From positions 124,001 to 188,000 of the forward strand of contig JAESIW010000210.1 of the NCBI GenBank assembly GCA_016802295.1: a DNA stretch of 64,000 bases, read 5' to 3'. A model generated the notes under the pieces. That model saw only the letters and a list, made by a program, of their open reading frames with translations. It made no database searches and was not told where the DNA came from. Source of the stretch: Brachionus rotundiformis. Its lineage: Eukaryota > Rotifera > Eurotatoria > Ploima > Brachionidae. Both the position numbers and the translations under genes were made by a program. This document shows positions 63,745 to 64,000 of this stretch, piece after piece; the stretch's first letter is position 1, and the number at the start of each line of letters is the position of its first letter.

Positions 63745-64000
63745 TTATAGCAAATTTTTTAAATTATTTAAACAACTTTGTAGTGCTTTAATTTGTTTGT
63801 TTGCATAGCTTTCTACAATTTCTTGGTTAGGGTTAAGGGTGTTATCTACATTTAAAAACAATACGCTAGGTGGTTTAATGCTTAAATTGTGCACAGGGTT
63901 AGCTATTAGGGTAAGCAGTTTATCTACATAAGGGCAATTATTGTTGTAAAAATACATTGCAATACCTTTGCTAGAAGCAATAATTTTTTCTATGTATAGG
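63745..64000 (-). CDS. Partial gene of unknown function (5' end beyond window)
   Basis: A leftward frame that is open from the right edge to a stop at 63745, 84 residues visible. It includes KPPSVLFLNVDNTL and a C-terminal helix ending in CLNNLKNLL. An ATG at 63957 is internal to the open frame and need not be the start. No family recognised. Confidence 0.55.
   Translation of the reverse strand, partial: LYIEKIIASSKGIAMYFYNNNCPYVDKLLTLIANPVHNLSIKPPSVLFLNVDNTLNPNQEIVESYANKQIKALQSCLNNLKNLL

Overview
The window is AT-rich DNA (roughly 30% G+C by eye) from a Gram-negative bacterium, most likely an alphaproteobacterium with a reduced, host-associated genome. Support comes from gene orders typical of that class: rpoZ-rel-acpS, tpiA-secG-pyrG-kdsA-eno, yceD-rpmF-plsX-fabH opposite bamE, and dusB..trkA-hfq-hflX. 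LPS genes (kdsA, kdsC, lpxB) and an outer-membrane assembly lipoprotein point to a full outer membrane. A fermentative D-lactate dehydrogenase, a Firmicutes-type sugar PTS and many small losses suggest an extracellular or gut-type symbiont. An isopod-gut 'Hepatincola'-like lineage is one guess, but it cannot be proved from this sequence.

Layout. 1-15.8 kb: housekeeping genes (uvrA, ssb, kdsC, a penicillin-binding carboxypeptidase, pgpA, smpB, rpoZ-rel-acpS, rpmB, tRNA-Pro, ldhA), an orphan sugar-binding protein and a four-gene PTS operon with a MupG-like phospho-muramidase, probably for MurNAc-GlcNAc uptake. 15.8-24.0 kb: an accessory island of multi-pass membrane proteins, a predicted outer-membrane protein and displaced C-terminal cassettes of a polymorphic-toxin-like surface protein. 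A 365-bp pre-toxin segment with an HEQGH motif occurs twice, followed each time by a different C-terminus and then by membrane proteins that may be immunity proteins. 24.0-25.0 kb: non-coding, with a 75-bp tandem repeat.

26.4-33.3 kb: a complete type II-C-like CRISPR-Cas locus with 17 repeats and 16 spacers, a tracrRNA with recognisable promoter and terminator, and cas9-cas1-cas2 on the opposite strand. Each 36-bp repeat is itself a near-consensus sigma70 promoter (TTGAAA, 17 nt, TATAAT with an upstream TG). Several spacers hit the same targets. A palindrome lies on the cas promoter, and a 99-bp fragment of a second cas9 lies in reverse orientation just upstream.

34.4-64 kb: mostly housekeeping. 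It includes glycolysis and CTP synthesis, PpiD, fatty-acid and phospholipid initiation, rpmF, lpxB, ubiX, trmFO, rpe-tkt, yajC-secD-secF, hflX, hfq, trkA and dusB. Unusual members are an ankyrin protein, an MltB-like protein that appears to lack its catalytic Glu, and a DNA methyltransferase fused to an HNH domain. The ntrBC-ntrYX block usually found between dusB and trkA in this class is absent.
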